Positions 58,117-64,000 of a stretch of DNA of 64,000 bases are shown piece after piece. The DNA is taken from positions 372,001 through 436,000 of the forward strand of contig CAJSYZ010000007.1 in assembly GCA_910574455.1 (NCBI GenBank), written 5' to 3'. A program made the position numbers and the translations under genes. The stretch comes from Trichaptum fuscoviolaceum (lineage: Eukaryota; Basidiomycota; Agaricomycetes; Hymenochaetales; Trichaptaceae). The notes under the pieces were generated by a model. That model searched no databases. It saw nothing but the letters and a program-made list of their open reading frames with translations, and was not told the origin of the DNA. How positions within the stretch are numbered: the first letter of the stretch is position 1; every line of letters starts with the position of its first letter.

Positions 58117-59410
58117 TCAAAGGCTACTGACGACTTCCTTTCTAAGTCTCAAGACTGCTTGATCTTCAGCATTCTTGAGAACTTTACCGCTCCAGTTTCC
58201 AGTGTAGTTGTTTGCACGCATCCAAGACTCGAGAGACTCTCCGTTTGGATTAATCCGATGGACCCAGTCCATATCACGCGTAATGATGTCATCCCTCCAC
58301 TGGCTCCAGAATGCTCTACATCGCAACAATAAGCATGCCATCAAGTTGAAGGTATAAGAGGCCCTTACGTGAAGTTGGTCTTCCAAGTGGTACTGCCCTT
58401 TTCCGTGTCTAACGCAACAGGATCATCGGTATTGGCCAAATTGTTCATCCATTCCTCGACTGTCTGGCGCTTAAAGATGGCCTTCTGCCCAGTGACGCGC
58501 TTGAACGTTTCGACGAGACCGTCAGGTCCATCCCAACCGACCATCTGACTAGCTACTTCCAGATCTTTTCCAGAAACCTCCTCGCGGTGATCAAAGGAGT
58601 AGCGGGCGAAGAAGCCTAGATCGGTCAAAGCGATCATGGGAACATGGCCATCGCCGATAGGAGATGCGAAGACAAAGGTACCGTCTTCGCGCTTATTGAG
58701 TGGACCGAACATCACCTAGGATTCGTCAGGTACTCAGCTTATGGACAAGTCATGTAGTAAGCTTACAAGGTCAAGTATGTCCATGTAAGGGCCTGAAGTC
58801 ACAACACTCCAAGTCATACCATTCGCACTGGTGTCCGAATCCTGAGCTTTCATCCAGTCTGCCACACGTCCCTTAGCGTCGTAATGGCCAACCTTATACG
58901 TTGGGTTATAGTTTGATTTCTGACAACATAAGACTACGTTAGTGATGTACAGTGGTAGGTGGAAAGAGCTTCGGACTTTCGTACTATAATCCAGGTTGCT
59001 CCAGATATAATGCTGAACAGTGCCGACCTGTTTCGCAAGTTCGAAAATCCGGAGTCCGGCATATACTTCACGCACTTCCCCAACGGTGAAGCCATCGGTA
59101 TTGACCCAGGTACCGTATACACCCTTTAAGGCCTCAAGGACTGTCGGAAAGTCCTCGAAAGATCCTGGAAGGGTCTGTGTCAGTAACTCAAGTTGAAAGG
59201 TGGGTAATATACTAGATGCTCACCTTTCACACATTCAACACCCTTCTCCTGGAGCTGCTGAGCTCGCTTCGAGTTGGGGTTACGGGTCAGCGCTCGTACT
59301 GCATATGGGGAGGGGCTGCCGTCAGCTCCAAATGCTAGGAGTGCGTCAATGACAGCTAGTCCTTGTGCGCCGGTTGCGCCGATAACGAGTATGAGTTTCT
59401 TGTTCGACAT
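58117..59410 (-). CDS. NmrA-like NAD(P)-binding protein, copy 2
   Basis: Exons on the minus strand: 59224-59410, 58977-59164, 58767-58919, 58369-58715, 58117-58315. Their lengths of 187, 188, 153, 347 and 199 bp are the same as in copy 1, giving 357 residues. The start MSNKKLILVIGATGAQGLAV has the dinucleotide-binding turn. The end FWSQWRDDIITRDMDWV, through to RLRKEVVSSL, parallels copy 1. All introns are GT-AG. Protein identity to copy 1 is clearly high by eye, but silent differences are frequent, so the duplication is not new. Substrate or partner unknown. Confidence 0.92.
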
Positions 59411-59463
59411 TACTGAACTTGTAACGAGATATAGTGAGATGAGAGCTGTCCAGTCGCACAGCT

Positions 59464-59472
59464 CTTTATATC
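59464..59472 (-). promoter_or_regulatory. TATA-like box of NmrA copy 2
   Basis: Minus strand GATATAAAG about 55 bp before the ATG at 59410. Confidence 0.5.
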
Positions 59473-61017
59473 GTTTGAAGACATCGACCCCAGGGAAAGC
59501 TTAAAGACATGGGTTCAGTCACCGAACGAGCTGACTGATGACTGAACTACCTCAGCGACGGGCATGAACTCACCCTCGCCGAGCTCCGACTCTTCTCTAA
59601 GTGTTGTCTTTGAATAGTCCATAACAATATGTTGCATTCGTGAAAGAAGAGGCAAACACGGCGATAGCATGGTAATTCTGCGAAAGCTGACTGTGGCCGA
59701 AGCACATTAGTGGTAAGCGTAGGCCAAAGGAGAGTTCTTCTGCCCAGTGATGTGAATTGAGTGTTAGTAGAGTGCAATTAACCCAGATGCACCTAGTGAT
59801 TTGATCGCCGGAGCCGACAGAAGTCGTTGGGCGGTTTTTTTTCGTAAATGAGCATAAGAGCCTCTGCACTTCTATTCCATTGGCTAATGGGACTTGATGT
59901 CTGCCATTGATTAGGGGAAAGTGCAACAATTCCACATAGAATATTATCTACGAGATTTGATGCCGAAGTCATATTCTGAATTCGTTAGAAGGCAATAGTT
60001 TTATGGAAATGCAACGCATTGAGGTATAGTCGAGATGACAGTCGGGTTGGCACTGACCCGAGTTTGAAGAAGACGCGACAACAACTTGAAGTTGAAACTG
60101 AGTCAACCTCAGGCTTAGGGCAGGCTTTCACATCATGATGCCACTGCCAGTGAGGCTCACTCAGGCTGCGGCAGTGCGGCACTGGCAACTTGAACAAGTT
60201 TTGTCACTCTGACGAGTCGCGCTCAGCTCAAAGCTACCACCAAAGCTACTACATTGTAGTATAAAACCAACAGATTGAAACTATCTCGCGGTAGCCTATA
60301 ACTTCAAATTTCCGTTGGTGCCAAGCAGCGGAATGCAAAGAATCCCGCCGGTCTGCCGCTTGGCATCGCGGCCACTCAACTCCGCCTACTACGCGCACGG
60401 TCTTCAAGGCTCAGGTTCACTGGCAGGGCGCATCATTTACTGAAAGGTATAGAACTAAACGCCATAAAATATCATGCTGTATTTAAGGTGTTTACGTGCT
60501 CATTGGGCATCGGAGGCTTAGGATGACAGTAACGCGCGATCTCCGGTGGAACTCCAAGTCGTATGTGAGTCAAAGCTAGTGATACTCGATGTACTCTTGA
60601 TATCACGTCGAGGTTCCTAACAGACTCGGTCATTTACTACCGGAGATGGAGCCTCTCAGAGGCTATGCACCATGGAATCTCGACTGTCACTGACAATTGC
60701 ACCGGCAAAGTGTATGGGCGCGGGGCGGTCAGACACGGAGTCGACCCTGCTTGATCGTGAACAAAAGCTCTAAACACTGTATATGTACGTCTTTCGCCTC
60801 ATGTAGCTTCGAGAAGCCTACATAAACGTTGTGTAAGTCGCAAGGCTCGATACCAGTACGTACCGAACGCGCCGTGGTTCTTAAACCGCCGCTCACAGTA
60901 TAGTGGTTATCATACGTGTGCGCCATTCTGCAGTCCATTGAAGGGTGCAGATCTACTAGAATCTGATTGATCTTCCTATCGTACTAAATCCATTCTCAGG
61001 AATTTCATAGGCTCGCT
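59473..61017. other. Gap between NmrA copy 2 and DUF6533-like gene 4
   Basis: No gene recognised. A short GCAGTGCGGCACTGGCA-like inverted stretch lies near 60170. Confidence 0.35.
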
Positions 61018-62745
61018 ATGACAGCTACGACAACAGCCTCTCGCTTGTAAGTAACTTCGTGCTACCTTACGACATGCATAACTCACTCTCGACTCTAGGC
61101 TTTTTGATAGATATTATACGCTCGCTTCGTTGAGTACGAGATACCATCCTAGACTACTTGAGAATCACATGAATAGCTGATTGACAGTTATATTGGCATA
61201 CGATACCCTGGTAACTATTCCAGTCGAGGTCGAAAAGATTTGGAAGCGGAAATACACAGGGTTGACAGTCCTTTGGTTCCTTGTGAGCGTTCTTGTGTCA
61301 TTCTCCTCATCATGACCTCATTAACACTGTTTTGAAAGAATCGATGGTACATACTCCTCGCCATGGTTCCCTTTCTCGCAGGTACGCCAAAGGGAAGCTA
61401 GTGCTACTTATCCTCACTAAGCCTTTACGTAGCATTCTTTGAGAGAACTTGGACAGAGCAAGTGAGCAGAATCGATCCTTAATTCAATTGACGACTAATA
61501 TGACGTTCCTTTTGCACTACGAAGAAGTTCGTTTTACTTCCACTCTTTTCTTATAAACGATAGCTGTCTGAAGAGGCTTGTTCAGCTGCTCTGGATTCTA
61601 CATGTATCCTATCTTCATCGCCGCTTCGCAGCGCCTCATTGTTGGAAGTGCGTTTTTTATGGGTTATAAGGATATTGGACAGACGCGCTAACGAATCCTT
61701 GGTAGCCATATTCACCCTTAGGACGTATTGCATCTATGAGTGTAATATCTGGATTGCTTCTGTGATCGGCACCCTCGCCCTTGGAGATGTTGCGATGAAA
61801 ATAGTACATATGCTTGCTTTATCTATGCTCATGAAGGACGAAACCGACGAAATATCGAATAGCTTTGCGCGACGTGGACAACGCCTCTCCTTCTACCGCA
61901 TAGCATCGGAGGTTGCTATCCAGTAGTCCCTCCCACCCAGTAAGAGGAACATGTCCCCCCCCCCTTTCTTTGCAGCTTACGCTTGGCTATCAGCATGAAC
62001 AAGTTCTACGTCTTTTGGCTAATGGAGTTCATTACTGGTGAGTAAATTTTCAGCAATCTGACTACGAGCTATATACGTAGATTGACTGCCCTACTAGACT
62101 CCACTGTTCTTTTCTTAACCGTATTCCGATCATATGTCGTTTACTGGCAGTCCCGAAATGTGGAGAGGATGCCTTTGTGGGAAGTGATTCTCAAGGATGG
62201 TATGAGCTACGATCACAGCTGGCTGCCATCCAAATGCTAACAAGATGATTAGGTATTATGTACTTCGTCATTATGTTCATATCAAACTTGATGAGTGTCA
62301 TATTCTATCTCGTACGCGACTTCTTATCCTCGTGAATTTGCTTCTCTGACCGATTTACTCCTAGGTCCTCCCGGTATGCAAATTTCAACTGACATTCTAA
62401 ATTCGGAGCGATTACTGAAAAGCGAATTTACTAGGCGGAACAAAAATTTCTAAATGAGATGTTTAGGATAACGTGAGTAAATTCATCCTACAGCAGCTCC
62501 CCCTCTACTCTAAATACTTACGCTGCATGCCCAGGAGCACAAGTATCCTTGTCGCTAGGTTGATTCTCAACTTAAGGGCGGTCGCTGCTCGGCAGTGTCG
62601 AGCTCAAACGTTTTCCGGAGAACTAACGACCCTCACCTGGGCATGGGAAGCTCGGCATCCATCATTGAGCAATGCGATCTTTGGAAATGTCGGTAATGAG
62701 CTCGAGTCTGAGATCGATGCCGATGCCGATGATGAATATCGATAG
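61018..62745 (+). CDS. DUF6533-like multi-pass membrane protein, gene 4
   Basis: The best-preserved member here. The ATG at 61018 opens MTATTTASR, an intron, then LFDRYYTLASL, an intron, and VILAYDTLVTIPVEVEKIW KRKYTGLTVLWFL. Next come an intron and NRWYILLAMVPFLAG. Further exons carry TLRTYCIYECNIWIASVIG, FYVFWLMEF, VLFLTVFRSYVVYWQ with PLWEVILKDG, and IMYFVIMFISNLMSVIFYL. The last exon is TSTSILVARLILNLRAVAARQ and ends acidic (DADADDEYR) at the TAG 62743-62745. About seven hydrophobic helices are expected. Role unknown for the family. Confidence 0.8.
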
Positions 62746-63239
62746 GGAGTCCTGAACAACCTTACTAAGAAAGCACATGTACATACTCTGGAGAATCCTA
62801 TGTCTCTTTATCCACAGTACAACTCCTATGTTACCCTTCTGTTTCGTAGAGTGTAATGACTTCGTTCCGAACTTTTGTTGGTCTCCGCGCGCCCTGCTTG
62901 GAATGTAACGACCATCGAGTACTTGCTACTACATGTAGTATTCAGTTAAGTCCTGTAACATACAGCCATGTACGGCAATAAACTTTATAGAGCGACTGTA
63001 GCCCATCCGTTTGAGTACAAGTCTCCTTACGGTTACGAGATGGTTGTCGAGGGTCGCGCTGTGCGGTCGATGATTAAGAGACGCGACGCGACTTGGAACG
63101 TGCTATACACGTGACTCGGACTTACTAGTACTCCAAGTTCCAGGCTTCCAGCCTAATTCACTCATCCTCACTTTTGTCAAACTCTACTTATCTGTCTCTA
63201 TCAATTGGACTGGACTTACTTCCTTAACTGAAGTTAGAG
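62746..63239. other. Gap between DUF6533-like gene 4 and the F-box-like gene
   Basis: 3' region of gene 4 and promoter of the next gene; nothing else seen. Confidence 0.4.
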
Positions 63240-64000
63240 ATGCCTCTTTACTTTCACGAAAGTCGAGAAACTATTGAAATTCTACAACGTGTAGTCAACC
63301 AGCTGGACGAGAGAGACGGAACCATATGTGCGGACGAACTGTGGGAGGGCGCAAAATAGTACGTGATTAACTTGCTATTCTCCTTAACTATTCTAACTCG
63401 TTGATCTTCTCATGGCTGTGCAGTGCGCCAACTTCTGTTCAAAACGCTAACACCACTGTTGCAAGACAAGGAATCAGACATATGGAAGAATTCTTGGGCA
63501 GCCTCTATCGCTTGGCAACAACATGCGAGGCTCACATTTCCGCCACTCGACTTCGCACCTGTGCTCTGCGCCTCACACTTGATGCCCTTCCTAATGAGGT
63601 CATCCTCTATATTCTTCTGGAGTATGCGTGTACGGACTACAGTATGGACCTACACTTGCTTGTCAAATTCTCGCACATCTCTTCCAGAATTCGTAACGTC
63701 ATCTTGAATCTGCCGTTTCTTTGGGCCCGGATACCGCTGAGCCTCGAATTTCCAGCACCGTTAATTGCAATGATTACACATCGAAGTGGTAATCTCGGCC
63801 TTACAGTGACTGTAGACGCGTACTGGGGTGCATACGACTGCGGATCAGGTGAGGTGGAAGGAATCGGGCTGGGCACGGACTCTGGCCAAGCCTCATTTTC
63901 AGAGCTGCTTAAGCATTTCGATAGATGGGCGGACGTGGCGTTCACGATCATTGACGATTACTCGGCCCAGTACATTCAAGGGCATCTTATACATGTAACC
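63240..64000 (+). CDS. F-box-like protein, 5' part, cut by the window edge
   Basis: Exon 1 is 63240-63358 (MPLYFHESRETIEILQRVV), followed by a 65-bp GT-AG intron; exon 2 runs from 63424 to the edge. After a helical lead comes an F-box-like stretch, LDALPNEVILYILLEY, with SHISSRIRNVILNLPFLWARI. This is the pattern of the very large Agaricomycete F-box family (LPxEI...S..W). Downstream ITHRSGNLGLTVTV is typical of its following repeats. Such proteins usually recruit targets to SCF ubiquitin ligases via Skp1. The C-terminal part lies outside the window. Confidence 0.75.

Overview
This window is nuclear DNA from a filamentous basidiomycete, most likely an Agaricomycete. The evidence is short introns with GT-AG borders, chromodomain-bearing Ty3 retrotransposons, and a family of DUF6533-like membrane proteins that is expanded in mushroom-forming fungi. 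The left half (about 1-34,700) is a stack of transposons inserted into one another. The right half (about 34,900-64,000) is gene space with ordinary intron-containing genes and two small DNA-transposon relics.

Left half. Element X (1-~4752, minus strand) is a Ty3 element cut by the window edge; it has gag, pol and a 5' LTR. Element A (4873-32866, minus strand, TSD AGACC) is a Ty3 chromovirus stretched to 28 kb by later insertions. These are a hAT-type element in its 3' LTR (5267-6913, TSD ACAAGAAT), an inverted-repeat element carrying a broken kinase gene (~8440-10899), and a second complete chromovirus, B (14327-28489, TSD CCTTC), sitting in the A protease. B is itself split in its pol gene by element C (19064-22177, TSD GAATATCTC), a 3.1-kb long-palindrome element. 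Removing C (plus one TSD) rejoins the B pol reading frame exactly, and removing B (plus one TSD) rejoins the A pol reading frame. A and B share an unusual plan: coding frames without ATG upstream of gag that contain a diverged integrase-type zinc domain, then gag, then pol reached by a -1 shift at A AAT TTT TGA, then several extra frames after pol. X, A and B each show an 11-nt match between the PBS and a site about 33-38 nt downstream of an LTR TATA-like box, the signature of self-primed reverse transcription as known for Tf1.

Right half. A hAT-type relic (33656-34674) is followed by two minus-strand DUF6533-like genes (34928-36657 and 37959-39544) and a TA-flanked inverted-repeat element (42118-42888). 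Next come the CDK1/cdc2 cell-cycle kinase gene (45367-48210, 8 exons) and an FKBP12-type prolyl isomerase gene (51489-52168, 6 exons). Two duplicated NmrA-like genes (53471-54768 and 58117-59410, identical exon lengths) flank a third DUF6533-like gene (56302-57927). A fourth DUF6533-like gene (61018-62745) and the start of an F-box-like gene (63240 to the window edge) close the window. Long stretches between these genes hold nothing I could recognise.
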